A stretch of DNA of 32,230 nt from Brachybacterium epidermidis (GTDB taxonomy: Bacteria > Actinomycetota > Actinomycetes > Actinomycetales > Dermabacteraceae). The stretch lies in contig NZ_JADEYR010000022.1 of NCBI RefSeq assembly GCF_015209585.1, positions 1 to 32,230 on the forward strand. Reading direction: 5' to 3'. Below, one piece after another: positions 14,275-22,731 of the stretch; positions within the stretch are counted from its first letter, which is position 1, and the number at the start of each line of letters is the position of its first letter. The notes beneath the pieces were generated by a model. The model was not told the DNA's origin. It worked only from the letters and a program-made list of their open reading frames with translations, and ran no database searches. The position numbers were made by a program, and so were the translations under genes.

Positions 14275-17200
14275 ATGCAGAACGCCCCCGCCCGCCCCGG
14301 CCCCGATGGTATGGGGGCCGGTGCGCTCACCCTGCTGGGGCCCGACCCGTCAGCGGTGCCCCCGGTGCTGCCCCTGGAGCAGCTGGCTCCCGCACAGGCC
14401 ACCGCGGCGGACCACGTGAGGGAGGGCCGCCATGTGCTCGCCCACGGTGGCCCCGCCACCGGGCGCACGGCCCTGGCCCTCAGCGCCGCAGCCGCTCTCT
14501 CCCAGGAGCACGGCGGCGAGGTGCTGCTGATGGCTCCTCGCCGGGCCACCGCCGCCCACCTGCGCGATGCCCTGGCCGCGCACGGCACCCCCGGTGTGCG
14601 GGTGGCCACCCCTGCGGCCCTGGGGTACTCCGTGCTGCGCGCCGCCGCCCTGGCCGCCGGCCGCGGTGAGCCCTCCCTGGTCACCGGTGCGGAGCAGGAC
14701 GCCCTGCTGGCCGACCTCATCGCCGCCCGCACTGCATGGCACCTCGAGGTGGAGCCCGCCGCACGCACCCTGCCGGGCTTCCGCACGGAGCTGCGGGACG
14801 TCCTGGCCCGCGCTGCCGAGCTCGGGCTCGGCCCGGCCGGCCTCGAGCGGCTCGGCCTCGAGCACGACCGGCCGGCCTGGCGCGATGCCGCGGCGGTGCT
14901 GCGGGACTACCTGGGCGTGCTGGACCTCGAATCCGCCGCCGCCCTCGATGCCGGCCCCCGACTCGACGCCGGCTCCCTGGTGCGCCGCGCCGCCCGCCTG
15001 GTGAGCGAGGGGACCGTCTCGCCCCCGGCACGGGCCGTCGTCGTCGACGACGCACAGGACCTCACCGCCGCCGGCATCGCCCTGGTCGTGGCGCTGGCCG
15101 CCACCGGGGCATCGGTGCTCGCCACCAGCTGCCCGGATGCCGCCGTGGACACCTTCCGCGGGGCCCTGCCGGATGCCGCCGCGCGCCTGCGCGAGCAGCT
15201 GCCCGGGCTCGTGCACGAGGTGGTGCTGGCCGGTGCCCACCGCGTCGATGCCCGCATCGTCGATGCCGCCGCGGCCCTGCGCTGGCGGCTCCCGCTGGCC
15301 GGGGCGCCCGCTGCCACCCGCCGACGCGAGGCACCGCCGTCCCGGGCCGGTGCCGACGGGCAGCGGGGCGGCGTCCAGGCCCTGCGCGCCTCGGACCGGG
15401 CCGAGGAGGCCCACCTCATCGCCTCCGCGCTGCGGGACCTGCACCACCGCGAGCAGATCCCCTACGACCGGATGGCCGTGGTGTGCCGTTCGGGCGCCGC
15501 CGTCGCCGAGCTCGCCGATCTGCTCACCCGCACCGGCCTGCCCGTGCGCACACCGCGCCGCCCCCGCCCGCTGCGCGAGGAGCCCGTGGTCCAGGACCTG
15601 CTGCGACTGGTCGAGATCGGTGCGACCGGCGTGGAGCAGATCGACCCGCTGACCGCCACTGCGCTGCTGCACGGCCCCTTCGGCGACGCCGACGCCCTGC
15701 GTCTGCGCCGCATCCGCCGCCTCCTGCTGCAGGCCGCACCCGCCGAGGACTCCGCCGGCGAGCACGCCGACAGCCAGCAGCTGCTGGCGCGTGCACTGCT
15801 GCACTCGGACGTCCCCGGGCTGCCCGCCCCGGACGCTCGCGGCCGCACCGCCGCCCCGGTGCACCGGATCCGGGCCATGATCACCGCCGCCCGCGAGCAC
15901 CGCGAGGGCAGCGCGGCCGAGGTCCTGTGGGCGGCCTGGGACGCCTCCGGCCTGGCCACAGGGTGGCGCGCCGCCGCTCTCGGTGCGCGCCACGGGTCCG
16001 AGGGTGCCCGTGCCCGCCTGGCCGGCAGCCGCCTGGACGCCCTGCTGGAGCTGTTCGCCGCCGCCGAGCGCCTCACCGACAGGCGACCCGGCGCCCGGCC
16101 CCTGGACCTGATCGAGCAGGTGCGCTCCCAGGCCGTGGTCGAGGACACTCTCGCGCCGTCGGCCGCTCCCCGGGGCAGCGTCGAGGTGCTCACCCCCGCC
16201 CAGATCGCCGGCCGGCACCGCGAGGCGGTGGTGCTGGCCCGCCTGCAGGAAGGCGTGTGGCCTGACCTGCGTCTGCGCTCCACCCTGCTGGGCGCCGTCG
16301 AGCTCTCCCTGCTGGCCGGAGGGCGCGCCGGCTCCCAGCTGCCGCAGGACCCGGAGGCCCTGCGCGCCGTGCAGCGCGAACAGGTGATCGCCGATGAGCT
16401 GCGCCTGGCGGTCAGCGCCCTGGGCCGTGCCCGCCGCCACGTCCTGGTCACCGCCGTCGAGGACGACGACCACACCCCGTCGGCCCTGTTCGACGTGCTG
16501 GAGGACATCGCCGAGGGCGACTGGCTCGACCTCGAGGCCCTGCGCGCGGACCCGGGGCCCGCCCCGGACCCCCGCCGCCTGGTGGCCGCCCTCAGGCGGG
16601 CGCTGCACCACCCCGACCCGGAACGCGCTCGAGACGCCGCCCTGGCCCTGGCGGCCCTCGGTGCGGCCGGGGCGCCCGGAGCCCAGCCGGAGCAGTGGTA
16701 CCACCAGCAGCCCAGCTCCACCGCGCCGCTGCAGGAGCCCGGGGCGCCCATCCGCCTCTCGCCCTCCGCCCTCGAGCGCGCCGACGACTGTCCCCAGTCC
16801 TGGCTGATGGAGCGCGCCGGTGGCTCCCGCGGCTCCGGGCCGGCCCAGAGCATCGGCACCGCCCTGCACCGCCTGGCCCAGGACCATCCCCGCGGTGGGC
16901 AGGACCTCCTGGAGCAGCTGCACTCCCTGCTGCGGGACTTGCCCGGTGCCGACACCTGGTCCGGCCGCCGCCGCGTGCGGCGCGCGGAGGACGCCGCACA
17001 GCTGCTCGCCGCCCACCTGGCCGCCTCCCCGCCCCCGCTCGCCGTCGAGGCGCCCTTCGAGGTCGCACTGGGCCCGGTGCTGCTGCGCGGCACCGTGGAC
17101 CGCATCGAGGGGGATACGGGAACCATCCGCGTGGTGGACCTCAAGACCGGCCGCGTCGCCAAGACCGCCAAGGCCACCGAGCAGGACCTGCAGCTGGCCG

Positions 17201-17493
17201 CCTACCAGGCGGCCGTGCGCGAGGGAGCGCTCGCCGATCAGCTGGGCCCCGATGCGCCCCGGCACCTCGCCGGTGCCCAGCTGGTGCACGTCGGCACCGG
17301 GGGCCGCACGGCCGCGGTGCGCACCCAGCAGGCGCTCACCCGCGCCGAGGACCCGGCCTGGTTCGACACCGTCGTGCACCAGGTGGCCGCCGACGTCTCC
17401 GGGGCCCGGGTGATCGCGCGCCTGAACTCCCACTGCACCCGCTGCGCGGTGCGCTCCTCCTGCCCCCTGCAGCCCGAGGGGGCGCAGCTGTGA
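14275..17493 (+). CDS. adnA: AdnA, subunit of the AdnAB helicase-nuclease
   Basis: AdnA pairs with AdnB to resect double-strand DNA breaks in actinobacteria. This 1,072-residue protein has a UvrD/RecB-like N-terminal motor and a C-terminal RecB-type nuclease. The motor is degenerate: Walker A reads GGPATGRT (58-65, Lys replaced by Arg) and motif II reads DDAQD (258-262, Glu replaced by Asp). This fits the known subordinate role of the AdnA motor. The nuclease keeps GTVDRIE, VVDLKTG (D955, K957) and QLAAYQ. Four cysteines (C839, C1054, C1057, C1063) match the iron-sulfur staple of AddB-type nucleases. I chose ATG 14275; ATG 14257 is possible. It is coupled to adnB by a GTGA overlap. Confidence 0.9.
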   Translation: MQNAPARPGPDGMGAGALTLLGPDPSAVPPVLPLEQLAPAQATAADHVREGRHVLAHGGPATGRTALALSAAAALSQEHGGEVLLMAPRRATAAHLRDALAAHGTPGVRVATPAALGYSVLRAAALAAGRGEPSLVTGAEQDALLADLIAARTAWHLEVEPAARTLPGFRTELRDVLARAAELGLGPAGLERLGLEHDRPAWRDAAAVLRDYLGVLDLESAAALDAGPRLDAGSLVRRAARLVSEGTVSPPARAVVVDDAQDLTAAGIALVVALAATGASVLATSCPDAAVDTFRGALPDAAARLREQLPGLVHEVVLAGAHRVDARIVDAAAALRWRLPLAGAPAATRRREAPPSRAGADGQRGGVQALRASDRAEEAHLIASALRDLHHREQIPYDRMAVVCRSGAAVAELADLLTRTGLPVRTPRRPRPLREEPVVQDLLRLVEIGATGVEQIDPLTATALLHGPFGDADALRLRRIRRLLLQAAPAEDSAGEHADSQQLLARALLHSDVPGLPAPDARGRTAAPVHRIRAMITAAREHREGSAAEVLWAAWDASGLATGWRAAALGARHGSEGARARLAGSRLDALLELFAAAERLTDRRPGARPLDLIEQVRSQAVVEDTLAPSAAPRGSVEVLTPAQIAGRHREAVVLARLQEGVWPDLRLRSTLLGAVELSLLAGGRAGSQLPQDPEALRAVQREQVIADELRLAVSALGRARRHVLVTAVEDDDHTPSALFDVLEDIAEGDWLDLEALRADPGPAPDPRRLVAALRRALHHPDPERARDAALALAALGAAGAPGAQPEQWYHQQPSSTAPLQEPGAPIRLSPSALERADDCPQSWLMERAGGSRGSGPAQSIGTALHRLAQDHPRGGQDLLEQLHSLLRDLPGADTWSGRRRVRRAEDAAQLLAAHLAASPPPLAVEAPFEVALGPVLLRGTVDRIEGDTGTIRVVDLKTGRVAKTAKATEQDLQLAAYQAAVREGALADQLGPDAPRHLAGAQLVHVGTGGRTAAVRTQQALTRAEDPAWFDTVVHQVAADVSGARVIARLNSHCTRCAVRSSCPLQPEGAQL

Positions 17494-20400
17494 ACACCCC
17501 TCTGTCCGCCGCCCGCCTGGCAGCCCTGCTCGAGCAGCCGCCCCCCACCGCGGAGCAGACCGCCGTGATCGAGGCGCCCCTGGCCCCCATGCTGGTGGTG
17601 GCCGGGGCCGGCTCCGGCAAGACGGAGACCATGGCCTCCCGGGTGGTGTGGCTGATCGCGAACGCCCACGTGCAGCCCCGCCAGGTGCTGGGCCTGACCT
17701 TCACCCGCAAGGCCGCCCACGAGCTGTCGGCCCGCATCGCCGCCCGCCTGGGGGCGCTGGCCGACGCCCTGCGCGCCGAGGGACTGCCCCTGCCGCCCGG
17801 CCTCGAGCGCGGGGGCGACGACCTGGTGGGCCAGCGCCCCGTGGTCCACACCTACAACGGCTTCGCCCTGGACCTGGTGCGCGAGCACGCCCTCGCCCTC
17901 GGCGTGGACCCGGACCTCACCATGATGTCCACCTCCGCCTCCTGGCAGCTGGCCCACGGCATCGTCGAGTCCTGGGGCGATTCCTGGACGTGGAGGCCTC
18001 CCCGGCCACCCTCACCGCCGCCCTGATCTCCCTGACCTCCTCCCTCGCCGACCATCTCGTGACCCCCCAGCAGCTGCGCGAGCACCTCGAGCAGATCCGC
18101 GACCACCTCACGGGGATCCCGCTGCAGGTGGAGGGACGGCGCCGCACCACCCCGAAGAAGGTGGCCGCCGCGCTCGACTCGATCGAGACCAGGCTGGCCC
18201 TGGTGCCGCTGCTGGAGCGCTTCGCGGCGGTGCGCCGGGAGCGCGGCGCCCTCGACTTCGCCGACCAGGTGTCCCTGGCCGCCCGCATCGCCCGCGAGGT
18301 CCCCGCCGCCGGCCGCCTGGCACGGCGCATGCACCGCGTGGTGCTGCTGGACGAGTTCCAGGACACCTCCGTGGCACAGCTGCGGATGCTCACCGACCTG
18401 TTCGGGCCCGGCCACCCCGCCTGCGCGGTGGGCGACCCGCAGCAGGCGATCTACGGCTGGCGCGGCGCCTCGGCCGCTTCCCTGGCCGGCTTCGCCGAGG
18501 CCTTCGCGACCCAGCAGCAGCCCGTCGCCCAGCGCACCCTGTCCACCTCCTGGCGCAACGACCAGGCGGTGCTCGAGGTCGCCAACCGCCTGGCCGGCCC
18601 GCTTCGGGCGGCAGGGGAGGGCATCACCATCCCGCAGCTCGAGGCACGACCCGGGGCCGGGGAGGGCGCGGTGGAGATCTGCGAGGCCGCCGACGAGCGC
18701 GCCGAGGCTCGCGCCGTCGCCGACTGGATCCAGCGCCGCCGCGCCGAGTCCCCCGCGGACGAGATGCCCAGCGCGGCCGTGCTGGTGCGGGCCCGCCGCC
18801 AGATCCCCGCCCTGGTCGAGGGACTGGAGGAGGCCGGGCTCGCGGTCGAGGTGGTGGGCCTGGGGGGCCTGCTGCACCGCCCCGAGGTGGCCGATGTGCG
18901 GGCCCTGCTGCAGTGCGCCCACGACCCCACCCGCGGGGATGCCCTGATGCGCCTGCTCACCGGGCCGCGGTTCCGCCTCGGCGCCCGCGACCTGGCCGTG
19001 CTGGGCAGGTGGCGGGACCGCCTCGCGCCCGGCCGCCGCTCCGGCGGCGACGAGGCCGAGGAGGTGTCCCTGGTGGACGCCGTCGACGACCTCCCGCCGG
19101 AGGGCTGGACCGACCCGGAGGGCCGCGTGCTCAGCACCGTCGGCCGGGGGCGGCTGCTCCAGGTGCAGGCCCTGCTGCGGAGCATCCGCCGGCTGCTGCC
19201 GCTGCCCCTGCCGGACCTCATCACCGCCGCCGTGCACGCCCTCGAGGTGGACCTGGCCCTGCTGGAGCAGGACAGCGGCGGGCGCGCCCTGGCGGACCTG
19301 GAGGCCCTGCGCGAGCACGCCTCCTCCTTCGAGCGCACCGCCCAGCACGCGGGCCTGGCCGCCTACCTGGACCTGCTGGAGATCAGCGAGGACGAGGAGG
19401 CGGGCCTCGCCGTGACCGCCCCGCCCGAGCACACCCGTGACCCGCACGCCGTGACCGTGGTGACCATGCACTCCGCCAAGGGGCTGGAATGGGACCTGGT
19501 GGCGGTGGCCGGGCTCACCGAGGGCACCGTGCCCTCCTACGACCTGCGGCGGGCGCGCACGGACGAGACCGGCCGGGTGCGAGTGGCGGCCAGCGGCTGG
19601 CTGGGCCCCACCGCGACCGCCTCCGTGCCCACCGGGCTGCGCGGCGATGCGCACACCCTGCCCGAGCTCGCCTGGGCCCAGGCCGACACCCAGGTCGACG
19701 CCGAGGCGCTGATCGAGCAGTTCCAGTTCGACCAGGGCGAGGAGTCCCTGCGGGAGGACCGCCGGCTCATGTACGTGGCCGTCACCCGTGCCCGCCGGCG
19801 CCTGCTGCTCAGCTCCGCCGCCTGGCGCACCGGCCTTGCCACTGCCCGGCCCCGCTCCCGCTACCTCGCCGAGGTCGCCCCCCTGGTGCCCGAGCCGTTC
19901 CGCCGGCGGCAGGAGGTGCCCGAGCAGAACCCTCTGGACTCCGTGCAGCAGCAGGCCCCGTGGCCGCCCGCCCCCGGTCCCGCCGAGCAGAGGCGGGACC
20001 GTGCCGAGGATCTGCTGCACGCCGCCCAGCACGAGGCGCCGGGCGTGCAGCTGCGCGACGAGCGCCTCGCCGAGACCGTGCGCCGCACCCTCGCGGACCT
20101 GCGCGACCAGCAGGCCCGGCCCGTCGTGCACTCCCCGCCGCGGCTGTCGGCCTCCCAGGTGGTGCGGCAGGCGCAGGACCCGACCGCCGCTGCCCAGGAC
20201 CTGCTGCGCCCCCTGCCCCGACGCCCCTCCGCCGCGGCCCGCCGGGGCCCCGCCTTCCATGCCTGGCTGGAGGGCCGCTACGAGGGCGCCGCTCTGCTGG
20301 ACCTCGAGGACCTCGCGGAGCTGACCGAGGACCTGGTGGAGGAGACCGAGGGCAGCGAGGACGCCACCGCGCTGCGTGAGGCCTTCGCCGCCTCCGAATG

Positions 20401-20752
20401 GGCTGGGCGCACCCCGATCGCGGTGGAGCAGCCGGTGCTGACCCGCGTGGGCGGCATCGCGGTGCGCGGCATCATCGACGCGGTCTTCGCCGACCCCGAG
20501 GGCACCGACGGCAGCGGCGATGCGGGGGGAGTGATCATCGTGGACTGGAAGACGGGCCGCACCCCCGCACCCTCACGCCTGCGGGACATGGCCCTGCAGC
20601 TGTCGCTGTACCGACTGGCCTGGCACGAGCGCACCGGGCTGCCGCTGGGACGGATCCGCACCGCCTTCCACTTCGTGCCCGACGGCACCACGCACGAGGT
20701 GCGGCGCCACCCCTCGGCGCAGACGATCGCGCAGATGCTGACGGGGAGGTGA
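17490..20752 (+). CDS. adnB: AdnB, motor subunit of AdnAB (frameshifted in this sequence)
   Basis: AdnB provides the main ATP-driven motor and the second nuclease of AdnAB. Its motor is intact: Walker A GAGSGKT (39-45), LDEFQDTS, GDPQQAIYGWRG, HSAKGLEWD and YVAVTRAR. The C-terminal nuclease shows VRGIIDAVF, IIVDWKTG and QLSLYRLAW, without the cysteines of the iron-sulfur partner. The GTG start at 17490 overlaps the adnA stop. The frame is broken at about 17979-17984: ESWGD is followed in the next frame by FLDVEAS, and restoring one base (GATTCC to GATTTCC) gives a continuous 1,087-residue protein. I take this as a one-base sequence error, though a real mutation cannot be excluded. It ends directly against the convergent kinase gene. 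Confidence 0.88.
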
Positions 20753-21700
20753 TCAGCCCTGCAGGCCGTCGTAGGTGCGCTCGGCCTCTTCGCGGGCCAG
20801 CTGCGCCAGATCCCGGTCGAGATCCTCGATCATGCCGCGGGCGTCCGAGACGATCGTCTCGTCGCCGGTGTCCAGGCCGTGCAGCAGCCACTCCAGCACC
20901 GCGAACTCGCCCAGCGCCTGCGCCCGCTCCACCAGGCGCGGATGGCTCGCGGTGGGCAGCTCCTCGCGGTAGGCCGCGTACAGCTCGTCGAACAGCTCCG
21001 GCTCCAGGGTGGAGATCAGCCACGCCAGGTCCGAGGCGGGATCGGCCACCCGCGCGGAGGACCAGTCCTGCACCGCGCTGATCCGGTCCCCCGAGCCGAA
21101 CAGGTTCTCCTCGCTCATGTCGCCGTGGACGAACTGCGGGGTGAAGTCCCACAGCTCCTCATCGGCCAGCAGATGCTCCCAGCGCTGCGCCACGGCCGCG
21201 GGAAGGTGGCCGCCCTGCTGGGCGCGGCGCAGGTGCTCGGCGTGCTGGGCGCGCAGCGCGGGGGCGGTGAACGACTCCACCCCCGCGGCCTCCGCCGCGT
21301 AGCGGGGAACGGTGTGGATGCGGGCGATCACCACGCCCAGGGAGCGTGCCAGGGCCGAGGAGGAGGTGAGGTCCTCCAGCATCAGGGGACGCCCGGCCGG
21401 GGCCTGGCTGATCACCGCCCGGCCGCCCTCGGGCAGCTTCACGAAGCCCAGCACCGGGGGGACCACTCCGCGCAGGGGGGAGCCGGTGAGCGCGTCGGCC
21501 ACCCGCAGGTCCTTCTCCAGGCGCAGCCCGGCCGCGGTCGAGGCGGGGGAGGAGACCACCACGCGACGGGCGTCCTCACCGACCACGCCGGCCACGTCGA
21601 GATCCTCGGCCGGGGTGGCGATCGGGGTGGTCCGCACCGGGACGAGCCCGGGGACCGCCGCCGCGGCGAGCGCTGCGAGGGAGTAGGAGTTGCGATGCAC
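20753..21700 (-). CDS. APH/choline-kinase family phosphotransferase
   Basis: This 315-residue kinase-like protein has the Brenner motif HGDMSEEN (192-199), supplying the catalytic Asp and the metal-binding Asn, followed by VQDWSSARVADPASDLAWL with the second metal Asp. The N-terminal lobe is Ala/Pro-rich and weakly conserved. The family includes aminoglycoside and macrolide kinases and many housekeeping small-molecule kinases; nothing here identifies the substrate, and resistance should not be assumed. The start is GTG 21700, with TACGGT ending 6 nt upstream, so it is probably leaderless. Its stop (20755-20753) touches the adnB stop. Genes of this family often sit between adnB and nudC in actinobacteria. 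Confidence 0.85.
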   Translation of the reverse strand: MHRNSYSLAALAAAAVPGLVPVRTTPIATPAEDLDVAGVVGEDARRVVVSSPASTAAGLRLEKDLRVADALTGSPLRGVVPPVLGFVKLPEGGRAVISQAPAGRPLMLEDLTSSSALARSLGVVIARIHTVPRYAAEAAGVESFTAPALRAQHAEHLRRAQQGGHLPAAVAQRWEHLLADEELWDFTPQFVHGDMSEENLFGSGDRISAVQDWSSARVADPASDLAWLISTLEPELFDELYAAYREELPTASHPRLVERAQALGEFAVLEWLLHGLDTGDETIVSDARGMIEDLDRDLAQLAREEAERTYDGLQG

Positions 21701-21706
21701 GAGCCC

Positions 21707-21712
21707 ACCGTA
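21707..21712 (-). promoter_or_regulatory. -10 element for the leaderless kinase transcript
   Basis: On the minus strand TACGGT ends exactly 6 nt before the GTG at 21700. It forms a back-to-back pair with the nudC promoter 25 bp away. Confidence 0.6.
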
Positions 21713-21736
21713 CCTGCCGGTGCTGCTCGATCCCCG

Positions 21737-21742
21737 TAGGCT
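21737..21742 (+). promoter_or_regulatory. -10 element for the leaderless nudC transcript
   Basis: TAGGCT ends exactly 6 nt before the ATG at 21749. There is no ribosome site. Confidence 0.6.
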
Positions 21743-21748
21743 TCGAGC

Positions 21749-22660
21749 ATGGCGAGAGTTCGTGGACCGCACCTGCGCACACCCCTGACCCTGCTGGAGT
21801 CCGATCGGGAGGCGCTGCTGCGCATCGAGCCCGAGGTGCTCGCCCCCGGGGACGATGCCCGCTACCTCGTCACCCGCGCCGGCGCCGCCGCTGTCACCGA
21901 GGCGGAGGACGGCACCGTCGGCCTGCTGCTGGAGAGCGAGGACCCGCGCGCCGGGACCCACCAGCCCCTGGTCTTCCTGGGGCGGAGGGAGGGGCTGCGG
22001 GTGCTCGCCGTGGAGATCCCCGAGCCCAGCCCCGAGCTCGACGACCCCGGGCGCGACCTGCGCGACCTTCGCCATGTGGCCGACCAGCTGGTCCCGGCCG
22101 ACGCCGACCTGGCGCTCGCGGCCGTGGCGATGGGCTCCTGGCACCGGGCGACGCGGCACTGCCCGGCCTGCGGGGAGCTGCTGGAGGCAGAGGCCGGAGG
22201 CTGGGTGCTGCGCTGCCGTGAGGACGGCAGCGAGCACTTCCCCCGCACCGACGCCGCCGTGATCATGGGCGTGCGCGATGAGCGCGACCGGCTGCTGCTG
22301 GCGCGCAACGCCCACTTCCGGGGCCGTTTCCACTCGGTGCTGGCGGGGTTCGTGGAACCGGGGGAGACCCTCGAGGGTGCCGTGGTGCGGGAGGTCGCCG
22401 AGGAGGTGGGACTGCACGTGCACACCGTGGAGTACGTGGGCAGCCAGCCCTGGCCCTTCCCGCGCTCCCTGATGCTCGGCTACCGGGCCTGGGCCGACGG
22501 CACCCCCTCCCTGGTTCTGCAGGAGGACGAGATCGCCGAGGCCCGATGGTTCACCCGCGAGCAGCTGCGCGAGGAGCTCGCCGCCGAGCGGATCGACCTG
22601 CCCGGCAGCTCCTCTCTGGGACGCGCACTGATCGACGACTGGCTGACGCAGGAGGGATGA
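21749..22660 (+). CDS. nudC: NAD(+) diphosphatase / RNA deNADding enzyme NudC
   Basis: NudC hydrolyses NAD(H) to NMN(H) and AMP, and in characterised species also removes NAD caps from RNA. The 303-residue protein has a variable N-domain and a zinc ribbon with ligands C138, C141 and C156; the fourth position is likely H163 (EHFPRTD). The Nudix box GFVEPGETLEGAVVREVAEEVG (200-221) follows, then the NudC-specific SQPWPFP (232-238). Replacement of the fourth zinc Cys is common in actinobacterial members. ATG 21749 lies 6 nt after TAGGCT, so the transcript is probably leaderless. nudC sits near uvrD2 and adnAB in mycobacteria too. Confidence 0.92.
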   Translation: MARVRGPHLRTPLTLLESDREALLRIEPEVLAPGDDARYLVTRAGAAAVTEAEDGTVGLLLESEDPRAGTHQPLVFLGRREGLRVLAVEIPEPSPELDDPGRDLRDLRHVADQLVPADADLALAAVAMGSWHRATRHCPACGELLEAEAGGWVLRCREDGSEHFPRTDAAVIMGVRDERDRLLLARNAHFRGRFHSVLAGFVEPGETLEGAVVREVAEEVGLHVHTVEYVGSQPWPFPRSLMLGYRAWADGTPSLVLQEDEIAEARWFTREQLREELAAERIDLPGSSSLGRALIDDWLTQEG

Positions 22661-22731
22661 GACCGGGCCCTCCGCGCGGCGCGTCCACACGGATGCCCGC
22701 CTGTCACAGCTCGCTGGCAGACTGGGGGACG

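Noticed and set aside
14350..17433. A 1,027-codon open frame on the minus strand
   Set aside because: It is antisense to adnA, whose plus-strand frame carries helicase and nuclease motifs. Long open shadows are expected at this GC content, and the product is low-complexity with no family motif.
17852..20260. An 802-codon minus-strand frame
   Set aside because: It is a shadow of adnB; composition is Gly/Gln/His-rich with no recognisable domain.
20753..21700. Aminoglycoside or macrolide resistance gene
   Set aside because: Only the general APH-fold kinase motifs are visible; the gene sits in a conserved housekeeping neighbourhood and has no signs of transfer.
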